A DNA stretch of 64,000 nucleotides from Limanda limanda. Its lineage: Eukaryota; Chordata; Actinopteri; Pleuronectiformes; Pleuronectidae. The translations under genes were made by a program, and so were the position numbers. The stretch lies in contig NC_083651.1 of assembly GCF_963576545.1 (NCBI RefSeq), forward strand, positions 8,167,886 to 8,231,885, in the 5' to 3' direction. Of this stretch, positions 1-9,960 are shown piece by piece. Below the pieces are notes generated by a model. It worked only from the letters and a program-made list of their open reading frames with translations, was not told the origin of the DNA and ran no database searches. The number at the start of each line of letters is the position of its first letter. Position 1 is the stretch's first letter.

Positions 1-67
1 GTTTGAGGCTCGTTCAGGCTGCACTCAAACATTCTTACTGACAGGGGCCCAGTGTTGTGTCTTCGAC
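1..67 (-). CDS. rnf17: rnf17 exon 20, partial at window edge
   Basis: Residues 808-829 (RRHNTGPLSVRMFECSLNE and on). The acceptor is ATGTTCAG. The frame stays open to base 1, where the exon is cut. A GTAAG at 34-38 could act as a donor but was not used, because reading on gives a plausible Tudor strand (LSVRMFEC). Confidence 0.75.
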
Positions 68-627
68 CTGAACATACAGATTGATAAAAGACACACATAT
101 ACTATATTCATACATCTGCTCCTTTTTGAAAGAAAAAAAAAAAAGTACACCCCAAACTGTGCAAACAGCACCTGTAGCCACAATAGAGACCAGTTTCTCG
201 TGAGCCAGGCTGATGAATCTGTCGGTGCAGGTGTCGCTCCAGGCTTCTCCGTCAAGTGGAGTCACGTCTGCCAAACAGCAGTGGATTGCCTGCACAGCAC
301 AAGAAACAGTTCCCGTTGACTTAACTTAGTGCATAAAATGTAAATGTTTAATTCTAGAATATATTTTTTTATCTAATGTAATGTAAACTGGCCTTAAGTT
401 AACAATTTGTTTGATGTTTCATACAGAATCAAAGTGGAAGCTAATACATTACAGTCAAAAACCAAGTGTAAATGTAAAGATATAGGAATCTACTGAATAC
501 TGTGTTCTCACCATGGAGGGAAGGGCAAAGAACTCATCCTTCATCATCCTCAGGTCGCTGACTGACAGGATTTTGATATTGCCAAAATCTACAAACCGCA
601 CTTCCACATTTCTGCCCCCTGGATGAC

Positions 628-679
<52 letters not shown>

Positions 680-3600
680 ATAATCAAGGTGTAAGTTTGA
701 ATAATCGTGATATTGATTTGAAGTCATATCGCCCAGACCTACTAGTGAAGGAAAATCTTAGAAACCCCCCCTAATTTAATGCTTAAACACCTGCTCATGT
801 CTCCCACATCCAAAACATTAACTACAAGAGCTGATTTCAGCTGGGTAATACACCTTTGGTTTGAATTAATAAATGTTACTTAATAATTAAATTGTAATCT
901 AAAGAATTTGGGCACTTGATTTTTGGAAAAGGTGACATGACAGAGCAACTGTGACAAAACCAGGCTTCAATCAATGGACCCTCTGAAATAAACTTTCATG
1001 AACAAAAAAAATACACCAATGAAAAATACCCACTAGTAAAACAGTACTCTAATTAAAGCGTACACACATGTACCCTCACCCATGACTTGAGCTCTGTACC
1101 ACAATTTGTCATCATAGCGGGCTACGCAGGCCTGTCCTATCGAAGGGCAGTAGATGTTGAGGTCTTCTTTACCAGCCACTGATGTCGCATTGTAATAATC
1201 CTGGAGCTTGACAGACAGTAACAAGGAGTCCATGTTGTCAACCTGGTCAGGGCGAGGGGCAGAAAAAAATAAAAAGTAATTTCTTTGATCTCCTTGAAAG
1301 ACTTAACATATACTCTCTTCTAAACCCAAAAGATTGTTTTCTACTGTTGATTTAAATTATATCTCTGGTGTCTATATATATATATGGATAATACTAAGTG
1401 CATGCATGTTTATTCAGATGTGTATATTTAGTACCAGCTGGATGTAGAAGTCAGCAGGGTTGTTGATGTGGGACACCACTGCATTAAGCGCTCTGTTGTT
1501 GGTGGGATAGACAGGAGGGTAGAAGAGCAAGGTTCTCTTGCTCAAAGTCACTGGAGAGTAAAACCTATCAGCAGGTTTGAAAGAGCACAGAAAAAGTAAG
1601 ACCAATTCAATAGCCAGGCAAAATATTTTAAAAGTCTGAATTTGACTCTGAATCAACATTAGATAAATACCAATTTGCTTATCAGAATTTGTTCAGGTAA
1701 GTTGCATATGTTACCTGGCCACTTCAATAAAAACAAGGTACTCTCTGACACAGATGGGCGTGTCACTGGGCTGGTCAATGGGCACTTTCCTCAGGTGCAC
1801 CAACAGAGCGTCTCTGTCCTGACCCAAAGGCGTCATCACCACCGCAGCAACGCCAACCAGATTGCGGAATTCCACCTCAGCCTCTTTACTCCAACCTTTG
1901 GTCTATACAACACACACACAGTGAACACAGCTCCTTCTACTGCTGCCATTTGTAAACATAAACATAATTTAACAAAACCCTATCTAATTCAACAGGCACT
2001 CAGACTTCCTTATCCTCATCACATGACACAAGAACACATCATCAGTTCTTCAACATTAACATCCAATATTATCCTCGTAGTTAAGCTTATAAACTCAATT
2101 GCAAAGGTTTGAACTAGTAGTTATTGTGTTAAGGACTTAAAGCAGTTTCTAGAAAATCTGCATTTTTCTTTCTAAATTTCTAAATTAACGGAGAGCTAAT
2201 CCAGAAATCGAATCAGATCATGTACTCTCCATCAAGTATCCGAAATAAAACGATGACATTTCTACTATGCATCATGCTGGAGTTACATTTCCCGCCAAAT
2301 GGCAGACATGGGGTTTAAAACAGTGGTAAGGAACTATCAGTTTTTGTACAAAAATGGAGGGGTGTGATGTCACTTTTGTTTAAAAGGATAGTTCACAAAA
2401 AAATGAAAATTCACCCATTATCTACTCTCCCCTCAGCAGATGGAGGGGATGGTAAAGTCCACAAAACCCTTCTGGAGTCTCAGGGGTAAACAGCGTGGCT
2501 GCATAATCCAATATAATTGAACCAAACATAACATGCCTCCATACTGCTCCTGTGGTGTCATCTGAGTGTAAGTGTAAGTGTTTAAAACAGCGCCATTTAC
2601 ACCGAGTTTTTAGCCTGAATGTCCACTGATATCTTCCTACGAGCTGCGTTCAGGTATTCTCGGGCACACCACCATGTGGCTACGTCTGCCAGCTTCGCTA
2701 CTTCGGAAAGTGGAGATTTAGAACTAAGACAGTGTGAATGACCTCGTTTCTAGTTGAATTTGAATGTCAGGTCTTGCGGACACTTAGATGAAACAAAAAG
2801 TGTTTTCTGGACTCAAACACTTCACCCACCCCTCCATCAACATAGTGGCGAGTAGATAACGGGCAAATTTTTCTTTTTCTATGAATTATAACTTATAACT
2901 TTAAACTTGATCTTTGGAAAAAGTGGCAGTCAGACCATGCGATAGCTTTTCTCTGCCACTCATCTGTGAGGGAAAATGTAAATTACCTGATCAAACGTAT
3001 AGAATGAATCTCAGTTTTCTTACCAGGTCATAAGGGACCAGGTCCTTGAGAGAACATCTGATGGCCTGAGCAGCAAAGTAACTCAGTTCCAAATGTACTG
3101 TCTCAACCACCTTCCTCAGGTGATTGTTCACAGCATCAAGTGATGACTCAGAACTCCCCTCTTCTCTGAAAAGGTACAACAGAAGATAGGAGGATGTATT
3201 CAATATACAAGTTGAGAAAAATATTCTTTACAATCAAGACAAATAACAATGGATTATTTATACTAACATTTAGTTTTATATATTTATACAATAACATGAT
3301 TATTTGGAATTTCAGTGAATTAGTAGAGAAACTGAAATAAATAAAAAGCTCTATAAGTCTTAAACAGTTCAAATGGATATTTTCAGAAAATGTTGAAAAC
3401 ACTGATGTGTAGACCAATCAATTTGTGTCTGTACCTCTTTATTGTGATAGTTTCAGTGATGCCATTTTCAAAGAAGAAGACTTGGACACTGACGAGCTGC
3501 GTGACTTTGCAGGTTTTCACAGGCTCCACACAGCCACTCTGCAGAATTTCAACCACACTGGCTCGCCACCAGAGTCCCTCCATCCACTTCACAAAGATCA

Positions 3601-5659
3601 GGGAGCCTTAAGATGCAACAATGACACACATGCAAAGCAAGTTTTACTCTGAGAAGATGACTGTCGTTCGATGCATTCATAAAATTATTTGCAGGGAAAG
3701 ATAAGGAGAGGACTGAAATTGTTAATTTGATTTGTTATCCCGGAGATTAAAATAAAAATGATTTTGTATACAGCAGCTATCAGACAACCTCTGATTCTTA
3801 AACAGTTAAATGCAAACATGCAGACCAATTTATGCATCAACTTCTGTACCACACTGCGTTTGTTTGGATTGTACATATTTATACATGTTATGTTACTGTA
3901 TAGTTTTTTCACTTATTGCTCTTATACTTAACTTACTCTTCAGATTGTCATCATTCCTTCTATATTTACTTAGTAAATTTGTTATGCACCAAACACCAAC
4001 GTTAATCCCTTGTATGTTGAAAACCTACTTGGAAATATTGCTGATGGTGATTCTGATAAGTTTGCAATGATAATAAACAAAGTTTTGTCTAATTTGCTCA
4101 ACATTAATTGCATGAAAACTTTACCCATTGACAGTAATGTGCTTTAACCTATTTCCATCATTTAGAGGACAGACATACATACCAGTCTCCACTGAATCGC
4201 CGGAAGTAAAGTAGCAATCTTCTCTGTTGCAAAACTTGTTGATCCTCTTGGAAAGGATCTCGCTATCCCTCCTCTCTGCCATGTAACGCACATAGAAGTG
4301 ACTTGGATTCACAATGTGGCTCACCACCACCCACTGGGTCACTAGAAATGAAGGTAAGAGAACAATGATGAGGAAAGGGAACAACAAAGGATATGTGGGA
4401 TTATGTTGATTCTTATTGTTTCTTAAAAAAAACTGTTGTTTAAAAATGAGGGTTGTTTTATATTTGCACCCTAACTTTTTGGAATAATCCTGTTGTTCCT
4501 ACCATCTCTCATTTTGCCAGAAACCTGATTTCTCCTATTCCTGGAACTTCTCCCTCTGTCTTTAGCCAGCTCAGGGCCAGTGGGAGGGTGACCTGCAAGA
4601 AGACAGACAAATAAAAAAAATTGGTTAAGGCTTTTCTTCTGTGTTCATCCAGTGCAATTGAATGTTCTGATTGGAACTGGCAACACACCACGTTGTTGTT
4701 CCACGTCTACAAGCTCCTCTATAATTACATCTGGAGTACCGATGTCCAAGTTTGAGCTTTGGTGAGAAGGTTTGGTGGAGGAGCTTCGAGGTGAATGACT
4801 GTCAGCTCCTGAGCTCCTCTGTTTCTGTCTTTGTGGGGAGGGCAGCTTGCTTCGTTTGGGTGAGGTACAGTTTTTCTTTCGGCCCTCGGTCAAGTACAAA
4901 GGCGACTTTCTGTTGATGCTGCTTGACTGGTGGCCTTTAGGAGGAGATTCGTACAAGCTAAAAAGAAAACAACAAGAAGGAAGTAAATATATGTAATATT
5001 TAGTGTAGTATTCATAAAAACATTATTTTTTTTTTTTTTAAATAAATTAAGAATATTTGCTAGTCTAAAGGAACAAATTCAAAATTACATTAAATAAGGT
5101 ACAATAAAACACTGTTCTGGCACTGATGAGAGAAACTCCTCATGGCCATCATAATTTTCTGTTTGCCTGTTGAGATGTGTAATTTGAGTGATAGACAAAA
5201 AACAAATGTACAGACTTTTAGCAGTTTTCTGGGCAAATCTAAATGACACTGGATGATAATCATTAACTCACCTCTTTGAGTTATTAACTTCCAACTTCAG
5301 AGACAATGCCAGACTCCGGTTGACACATTCTGACTGTAGAACACAGCTGTCACAAAAACATTCATCAACAAGTTCAAGATTAATATTCAATCACTAATGT
5401 TCATCAGGTCTACATATATACAGAAGTCTCTTATTCTGGTGTTGTGATATTTAATCATTTTATTAGTTTTATAAAGCATTGGACAATTTTTGTTTATGCT
5501 GGTTGTGAAATAGCACTTGTCCCAATGGAACATAATAATACATTTAAAAAAAAAATAAAAAAATCTTTAAATGACTTACCTTAATCCAAAACCCATTGTA
5601 AGGCTTTTATTATCAAAGCTCTGCTTATCCACAGGAGCTTTCAATGTCTCCAGAACCTA

Positions 5660-5697
<38 letters not shown>

Positions 5698-8600
5698 TTA
5701 AAACATCTTGCTATTTTAACAAGGAATCTTTTTGGATCATAGACTGTACATAAAGAGGAATATTGCGTCTTCACCTCCACCCATTGTACACAAATGAAGC
5801 TGAAATATCCAGGATACGAAGTAATTTTTTTTTGCTTTTGATGTTATGTGGATCCAGAGTATCAAGGTCCAACCGTTATGTCGTCCATCTTTATAAACAA
5901 TCTATGGTTTGGAAGTAAATAAGAATAAGATGTCTTACATTATCCAGGGTACAGTACTGCCCCAGGTTGGGGACACGTCGTACTTCTCTGGCCATCTTCA
6001 TGGCGATCTCCAGTGCCTTAATCCTCGTCTGGACACAGTTCAGTTGGATGGTGGAGAATTGTGCCTCCGGTTTTAACACCTGATTAAACTGCACATCCCT
6101 CCTGTTGACACATAAGTTACAGGCTTCAAGATAAAGAAAACATACCAAATTAAACAGCTTCAAGTATTTTTGACTGTTACTGTTCATACCACTTATGGAT
6201 TGCATGTATCGCCTTGTCTGCAACTTGTTTGATCTCCATTGCCAGCCGAGCTTTCTCTCTCTTCACCTGTTCTGCCTGATCAGCAGTCAGAGTCTGCACA
6301 GATGAAACAAATGATACGTAAAAAGCCATCCAAGTTATGTTACGTTTTGTTTTTGATCTGGTGCAGTTTTCACCTCATGGATGTGTTCCAGCTGGGCAAG
6401 ATTATCTGCAGCCTGGACCAAAGCCTCATCCACTCTCCTCTCAATCTGCTTGATATCATCTGGCTGAATAAAACAGATAATCAGCAGCTTGAATTCTGAT
6501 CAGTCAGGCATGGATTGTATTTCTTCATAGAAGTCAACATACCTGGTCTGTATTCTCAGTATTCCCATTAAGATCAGGGGGTGACATTAACTGGCTCTGT
6601 CTGCGATTCTTTGATCGGTCATACTGGTGGCTACAGGAGATGACAACACCAAAGACAGTATGAAAGTAAAAACCTGTTCACTTTAATATAGCTATTACTC
6701 CACCTTATTACACAATGAGATCCGTGTCAGTAATGTGGTTCAGTATAATAATAATCAGAGCAGCATTTTTTTTTAACCTTCTCATCTTGTTCATTTTAGC
6801 TGTGTAGATGAGGCCAATAATCCTGCTGTCCTCTGGCAGATCTAGCACACCATCTTCAGGAACGGGGGACTCAACCTATGGAGAGGGATGTTAGTTTTTT
6901 ATTTTTCATCATGCCATGTCGCTCGCATAATCAGTTTCAAGCTTTATGCAGATCACAACTTCTATTTACCATGCGAACTTGAGTAGCTAGAACATGTTTT
7001 GCATTTAATCCAAAGTTTGATTAGACTTAACATAGAGTTAGGGTTGCAAAGGGGCAGAAAGTTTCCGGTAAATTTCCAGAAACTTTCCATGGGAAGATAA
7101 GCTCGGGAATTTTGAAGAAAAAAAAAAAAACGCAAATTAAACACTGAGCAATAAAAACATCATTCAAAACTCTATTTTAAAGATGTATGGAAAGCAGCAC
7201 ACTCTGCATGTTGAATTTCAACCCTCCACTGTGCATTCTTCCATCACATGCACAGATAACTCCCAGCATCCTTCACTCTACAGCAGGGCTATTGAGGCCT
7301 GCTGTAGTGTGCAGGACTAGTCAGGTAAGTTTCGATGATATTACTTTGGGAAAACATATTACCATGCTGACTGAGGATTGTTCATCTGTTCATCTAGCCT
7401 TTTACCATTCATTTATCCATCAATTATAAAACATTTTTACAGACGATTCCAATTGTTTGGCTAACTATTTATATCTCTGGCATTGCATTAGCGTTTTTAT
7501 ACAAACTTTTTTCTCATCTTATTCTACAGAACAATGCCACGTGCACTATCTCATGTGTGGAGACATTTCACCCCATCCAATGTAGAAGGAAAGGCTGTGT
7601 ACATTTGCAAATACTGTGCAAAGACCTATGTTAAGAATGACACAAAGATGCAGAAGCATATAGTCAAGTGCCCAAAGTTTCCTCAGGGCTCAAATCAGCC
7701 TATGACAAAACACAATGTTTATATTTATGTCTGTATATGACAAGGTAAATACAGTTAGTATAAATTACCCACAACATTTCCAGTTTATTCCCGTATATTC
7801 CCATGGAAAGTTTCCAACTTTGAATATTCCCGGAATTTTGCAACCCTACACAGAGTCCATATTCACAGTTACAAGATGAGGCCACGAAAGCATTGAGAAA
7901 TGTTTCATCGTGCATTTATGATAGTTCCAAAGCCCTTCACATGTAGCTTGCTAGCCCCATGGCGAATTTGTTCATACTGAAATCCCAAAGAGCATGTTTG
8001 CCCTCTCCAGAGTTGTGACCACTGAATAACCACTGTTGATATTACCTCACAATCGGGACATTTAATGACACCGTCACACCGGATGGACAGCAGACAAGAG
8101 GTGCAGAAGATGTGGCCACACAACAGCGCACGAGGGAGGTTGCCGTCAGTGTCATCCTCTGGAATACAACACAAGACATAAAAAGCATGATCCATACAAC
8201 GTCAGTGTATACAATGATATCATGTACATTTTAGCAATCACTGTAAATGACCAATCTTCTGAGACACATGAGTGTATAAGGCCGGTATTTAAATTTAGAT
8301 TACTTTGCTCACATTTTGTCAATAGCTAGTTGCATTATTAATTAAATATATGCTAACAATATTAATAATTTTGTTAAGAATTCGAGTTTATCTAGAAAAA
8401 GGTAAAAAGTCGGTTAAGCGCGAATTTAATTATTAACTGGACGATTCAACATTAGCTTAGCTAGAAGCTAACCCTGTCCACACAGCCTCTGAGGATATTG
8501 ACTCAGTAATAAACTAATAGTTTATGTTCGCCGTCTTGTATCTGTTGATTTATTGTGTATATTACGGATATTGAAACACTATCATTTATAAGATTAATTA

Positions 8601-9829
8601 GCAAACAGACTCTCTAGCTAATAGGGGTGGGAATTGGCAAAAATGTGACGATTCAATAGTATTGCGATATTTGGGCCACGATTCAATAGTATTGCGATTC
8701 TGCGATATATTGCGATTCATGTACCCCATATTATTCAAAGGCATTACAAAAAATGAGGAAAATAACACTGCTCAACTCACTTCAAATGTCACATTTAAAT
8801 CTGTGAACAACATTGTCTTCTACACATTAACTGAAGTCCAAAAACTAAGAAAGGGTAGTGCAAAAACTTTGTCCTTGAACATTCAGGACACAGGACCTTT
8901 GTAATTATTTTCTGTATAGGAGACCTCTCACATGAACGCTGAGCTCCCAGCACATAACTTACAATTATTTAAATACAATACAGTAACATAAAGCAGACAT
9001 AATAGAGTAACATAAACTTGAGAATAATCATATAAATAAGAGTAACCTAGAGCTTCAATCAAATTGAGAAAAATTGGCTGCAAGGTCATGACCCAAAATG
9101 TTAAATTCATTTGGGAATATTGGCATTTTTGTTCAGAAAAAGGAGTTGGTCAACATGCTCAGATGTTAAAGTGCTCCTCTGGGCTGTTACTTGATTCAAG
9201 ATTCAAGATTTTATTGTCAAATGAACAGAGATAACATGGAGTAGTCACTGTCAATGAAATGCTTGGGTCACACACTCTCTTTAAGCAATGCTCAGTAATT
9301 TCAACCCCAAAAAATAAAATAAAAATAGAAATAGTATAAAATAGAATAAAAAAGAATAAAATAGAATAACAATGAAATAGAATATGAAAAATTTAAAATA
9401 GAAAATAAAATATATACATCTAAATATATATCTTTACAGATATCCTACTATATCTCCTGCAGTGGAGAGCATTCTTTCCGCATACACACTAGGTATCTTT
9501 TAAACTCTGAAACTCTCCTCGTCATGCTTTGCCAGCCAATTATATACATGTATAATTGTTAATAAAGAATTTAAAAAACAAAAATACTGAACAGAATCGA
9601 TTTTTTCCCCCCACCACTACTAGCTAACAGACTTCTTTTAGCCGCCTGGCTAGCCACCCGAGCTAGTTAGCATAATTATTGTAGCCGCCTCGCTAGCTCA
9701 CAGCCTCGTTTTAGCGAAGATAACGTCATTAGACTCCCAGGAGAAGGATGTAAATGTTCTACCAGGCAGAGTGAAGACCTCTCCACAGAAGTTGCAGATA
9801 ACAGCGGCTGGTTTTTCCCACGTATCCAT
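1..9829 (-). CDS. rnf17: RNF17/TDRD4 (RING finger and Tudor domain protein), 5' half, 20 exons, cut by left edge
   Basis: Germ-cell protein of the Tudor family; relatives work in germ granules and restrain piRNA processing. The exons, found by GT/AG sites and codon phase, are 9763-9829, 8046-8158, 6778-6875, 6543-6630, 6374-6463, 6190-6293, 5939-6101, 5580-5656, 5272-5346, 4689-4957, 4503-4592, 4183-4341, 3435-3606, 3024-3165, 1715-1902, 1435-1564, 1080-1242, 512-627, 172-289 and 1-67. They join in one open frame of 2,489 nt (about 829 residues; as I recall mammalian RNF17 is roughly 1,600, so about half). Domains: RING finger 12-59, coiled coil about 123-190, basic/serine-rich linker about 292-411, extended Tudor 1 about 411-631, extended Tudor 2 about 645 onward. 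The RING, the linker motif PDVIIEE and the Tudor block QACVARYDDKLWYRA agree with RNF17 as I know the family. The start is the first ATG before the RING, behind a TATA-like site. Intron-exon limits are predictions without transcript support. Confidence 0.95.
172..289 (-). CDS. rnf17: rnf17 exon 19 (Tudor domain 2)
   Basis: Residues 769-807 (AIHCCLADVTPLDGEAWSD ... KLVSIVATG), the strand after the barrel and the helix of the SN-like half. The acceptor is TGTGCAG and the donor GTGCTG. One base carries over. Confidence 0.93.
512..627 (-). CDS. rnf17: rnf17 exon 18 (Tudor domain 2 core)
   Basis: Residues 730-768 (HPGGRNVEVRFVDFGNIK ... FFALPSM). VEVRFVDFGN is the hallmark Tudor core. The acceptor TGTAG lies directly after a (TG)n run (CA repeat at 630-676 on the plus strand). 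The donor is GTGAGA. It ends in phase 0. Confidence 0.96.
630..676. repeat. (AC)n microsatellite abutting rnf17 exon 18 acceptor
   Basis: About 24 CA units. Read on the gene strand it is a (TG)n run that ends within 2 bases of the AG acceptor. Confidence 0.97.
1080..1242 (-). CDS. rnf17: rnf17 exon 17 (Tudor domain 2)
   Basis: Residues 676-730, with IGQACVARYDDKLWYRAQV, the canonical Tudor strand pair that carries cage aromatics. The acceptor is CTGACCAG and the donor GTGAGG. One base carries into exon 18 and makes a glycine. Confidence 0.96.
1435..1564 (-). CDS. rnf17: rnf17 exon 16 (start of Tudor domain 2)
   Basis: Residues 632-675 (FYSPVTLSKRTLLFYPP ... VVSHINNPADFYIQL). SHINNPADFYIQL is the entry strand of the second extended Tudor domain. 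The acceptor is CTGATAG and the donor GTACTA. It ends in phase 0. Confidence 0.94.
1715..1902 (-). CDS. rnf17: rnf17 exon 15 (SN-like half of Tudor domain 1)
   Basis: Residues 570-632 (TKGWSKEAEVEFRNLVG ... REYLVFIEVAR). The GWSKEAEVEF motif is typical of the last part of an extended Tudor unit. The acceptor TTGTATAG lies close to a short TG tract; the donor is GTAACA. The plus-strand reading of this stretch is a shadow. Confidence 0.92.
2384..2886. mobile_element. miniature TIR element in rnf17 intron 15
   Basis: The left end (GGATAGTTCAC...GAAAATTCACCC.TTATCTACTC) is an imperfect inverted match of the right end (GAGTAGATAACGGGCAAATTTTTC). Subterminal parts (GATGGAGGGG / CCCCTCCATC) also pair. 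I recognise this as a repeat type widespread in percomorph fish. Superfamily and target duplication could not be fixed. Confidence 0.6.
3024..3165 (-). CDS. rnf17: rnf17 exon 14 (Tudor domain 1)
   Basis: Residues 522-569, ending with FAAQAIRCSLKDLVPYDL, the strand that closes the Tudor barrel and re-enters the SN-like fold. The acceptor is TTTTCAG and the donor GTAAGA. It ends in phase 0. Confidence 0.93.
3435..3606 (-). CDS. rnf17: rnf17 exon 13 (Tudor domain 1 core)
   Basis: Residues 465-522. Contains the Tudor barrel strand WMEGLWWRASVVEI and VQVFFFENG, the place of the usual V.VDFGN block. Here that block is divergent, so an intact aromatic cage for methyl-arginine is doubtful. The acceptor is CTTAAG and the donor GTACAG. 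Confidence 0.93.
4183..4341 (-). CDS. rnf17: rnf17 exon 12 (start of extended Tudor domain 1)
   Basis: Residues 411-464. TQWVVVSHIVNPSHFYVRY is the typical entry strand of an extended Tudor (SN-like) domain; NKFCNREDCYF follows. The acceptor is TTTCTAG and the donor GTATGT. Confidence 0.95.
4503..4592 (-). CDS. rnf17: rnf17 exon 11
   Basis: Residues 381-411, 90 bp (HPPTGPELAKDRGRSS ... VSGKMRD), a basic linker to Tudor domain 1. The acceptor is CTTGCAG and the donor GTAGGA. This reading frame was chosen because only it joins exons 10 and 12 without a stop. Confidence 0.8.
4689..4957 (-). CDS. rnf17: rnf17 exon 10 (basic, serine-rich linker)
   Basis: Residues 292-381: a low-complexity linker rich in S, K, P and R, ending in the acidic motif PDVIIEELVDVEQQRG just before the first Tudor domain. 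PDVIIEE is, as I know the family, conserved in RNF17. The acceptor is TTTTTAG; the donor GTGTGT was chosen by phase. Confidence 0.9.
5272..5346 (-). CDS. rnf17: rnf17 exon 9 (has a duplicate copy upstream of the gene)
   Basis: Residues 267-292 (CVLQSECVNRSLALSLKL and on), 75 bp. I chose the acceptor GTGACAG, with exon start at 5346. The nearer CTACAG (start 5333) would run into a stop after joining exon 8. The donor is GTGAGT. A near-identical copy of this exon and its flanks lies at 10,773-10,847. Confidence 0.8.
5580..5656 (-). CDS. rnf17: rnf17 exon 8
   Basis: Residues 242-267 (VLETLKAPVDKQSFDNKSL and on), 77 bp. The acceptor GCGTTAG sits directly after a (TG)n run (CA repeat at 5663-5695 on the plus strand) instead of a pyrimidine tract; the donor is GTAAGT. 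Skipping it would shift the frame. Confidence 0.82.
5663..5695. repeat. (CA)n microsatellite next to rnf17 exon 8 acceptor
   Basis: About 16 CA units, (TG)n on the gene strand, ending 6 bases before the exon 8 acceptor. Confidence 0.95.
5738..5906. mobile_element. miniature TIR element in rnf17 intron 7
   Basis: 169 bp bounded by CATAGACTGTACATAAAGA on the left and, inverted, CATAGATTGTTTATAAAGA on the right. The internal text (GGATCCAGAG...GTCGTCCATC) fits a short palindromic fish repeat. No clear target duplication. Confidence 0.55.
5939..6101 (-). CDS. rnf17: rnf17 exon 7
   Basis: Residues 187-241 (RDVQFNQVLKPEAQFSTIQ ... LGQYCTLDN), a helical region with the RVPNLGQYC motif that resembles the segment after the coiled coil in mammalian RNF17 as I know it. 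The acceptor is CAACAG and the donor GTAAGA. It ends in phase 0. Confidence 0.92.
6190..6293 (-). CDS. rnf17: rnf17 exon 6 (coiled coil)
   Basis: Residues 153-187 (TLTADQAEQVKREKARL and on). Continues the helical coiled-coil segment. The acceptor is TGTGCAG and the donor GTATGA. The last two bases complete a tryptophan codon with exon 7. Confidence 0.88.
6374..6463 (-). CDS. rnf17: rnf17 exon 5 (coiled coil)
   Basis: Residues 123-152 (PDDIKQIERRVDEALVQ and on), 90 bp, phase 0 at both ends. Charged heptad-like pattern; start of the predicted coiled coil that follows the RING in RNF17. The acceptor is TATTCAG and the donor GTGAAA. Confidence 0.88.
6543..6630 (-). CDS. rnf17: rnf17 exon 4
   Basis: Residues 93-122, a polar segment (HQYDRSKNRRQSQ then SPPDLNGNTENTDQ) between the RING and the coiled coil. 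The acceptor is CTGTAG and the donor GTATGT. It starts with one base that completes a split serine codon and ends in phase 0. Confidence 0.85.
6778..6875 (-). CDS. rnf17: rnf17 exon 3
   Basis: Residues 61-93, starting VESPVPEDG right after the RING and passing into a basic stretch (AKMNKMR). The acceptor is CCATAG; the donor GTTAAA is weak. Two bases carry into exon 4. No domain is recognised here. Confidence 0.8.
7039..7848 (+). mobile_element. hAT-type element with BED-finger remnant, in rnf17 intron 2
   Basis: 810 bp with terminal inverted repeats TAGGGTTGCAAA, flanked by an 8-bp duplication (CATAGAGT at 7031-7038, CACAGAGT at 7849-7856, one mismatch). Both subterminal regions carry GGAAACTTTCCATGGGAA-like text. 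The 8-bp duplication is what hAT transposases make. Inside lies a BED zinc-finger exon. Confidence 0.82.
7534..7740 (+). pseudogene. BED zinc-finger exon of a hAT transposase, remnant
   Basis: A 68-codon open frame after a CTACAG acceptor-like site. It shows the BED pattern: aromatic start (HVWRHFTPS), CKYC (C-x2-C) and a later H-x4-C (HIVKC). BED fingers bind the ends of hAT elements. The rest of the transposase is missing, so the element could move only with help in trans. It lies inside the 7039-7848 element, antisense to rnf17. Confidence 0.7.
8046..8158 (-). CDS. rnf17: rnf17 exon 2 (RING finger core)
   Basis: Residues 23-60. Carries C36-x-H38-x2-C41-x2-C44 and C56-x2-C59 (motifs LLCGHIFC and CPDC), which with C12/C15 of exon 1 give a RING-HC arrangement. 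The acceptor follows a TATTCCAG tract; the donor is GTAATA after the CPDCE codons. The exon ends in phase 0. Confidence 0.95.
8622..9619. mobile_element. non-autonomous hAT-type element in rnf17 intron 1
   Basis: 998 bp; ends TAGGGGTGGG and (inverted) TAGTGGTGGG, with a perfect 8-bp duplication CTAGCTAA (8614-8621, 9620-9627). The left part repeats ATTCAATAGTATTGCGAT. A likely nested repeat starts near 9194 (TTCAAGATTCAAGATTTTAT) and is followed by A-rich text to about 9420. No transposase frame. Confidence 0.78.
9763..9829 (-). CDS. rnf17: rnf17 exon 1 (start codon, first RING cysteine pair)
   Basis: Encodes 22 residues plus one base, starting at the ATG whose A is base 9829. C12 and C15 (motif CNFC) are the first zinc ligands of the RING. 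The donor is GTAGAAC. The single left-over G completes a GAG codon with exon 2, and the frame enters the rest of the RING. The first intron is 1.6 kb and carries a hAT-type element. Confidence 0.88.
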
Positions 9830-9960
9830 TTTTATCTGGTCAATCTTCCTCACTTCGTCCTCCGGTGGTCACGTGTCCTGGCAGGTGCGTTCCTATATAA
9901 AAACAGTCTATGGTGCGTTCAGGGGCCGCGGCGTGTTACGGAAGCCCCGAATGTCATACG
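9830..9960 (-). promoter_or_regulatory. putative rnf17 promoter and 5' UTR
   Basis: Upstream of the ATG on the minus strand there is a TATATA-like site at about 9894-9899 and a CACGTG E-box at 9870-9875. The TATA-like site lies inside sequence that matches the terminal repeat of a miniature element also seen at 5738-5906 (motif CATAGACTGT). No transcription start can be set from sequence alone. Confidence 0.35.

Noticed and set aside
34..38. GTAAG at the left edge as donor, giving a 29-bp exon 20
   Set aside because: The frame stays open to base 1 and yields a credible Tudor strand (LSVRMFEC); a 29-bp exon is less likely.
1675..2112. 145-codon plus-strand open frame
   Set aside because: It lies over rnf17 exon 15, which is coding on the minus strand with clean splice sites; the plus frame is a shadow.
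5333..5335. CTACAG as acceptor of rnf17 exon 9
   Set aside because: Joined to exon 8 it gives a stop; the acceptor 13 bp upstream keeps the frame.
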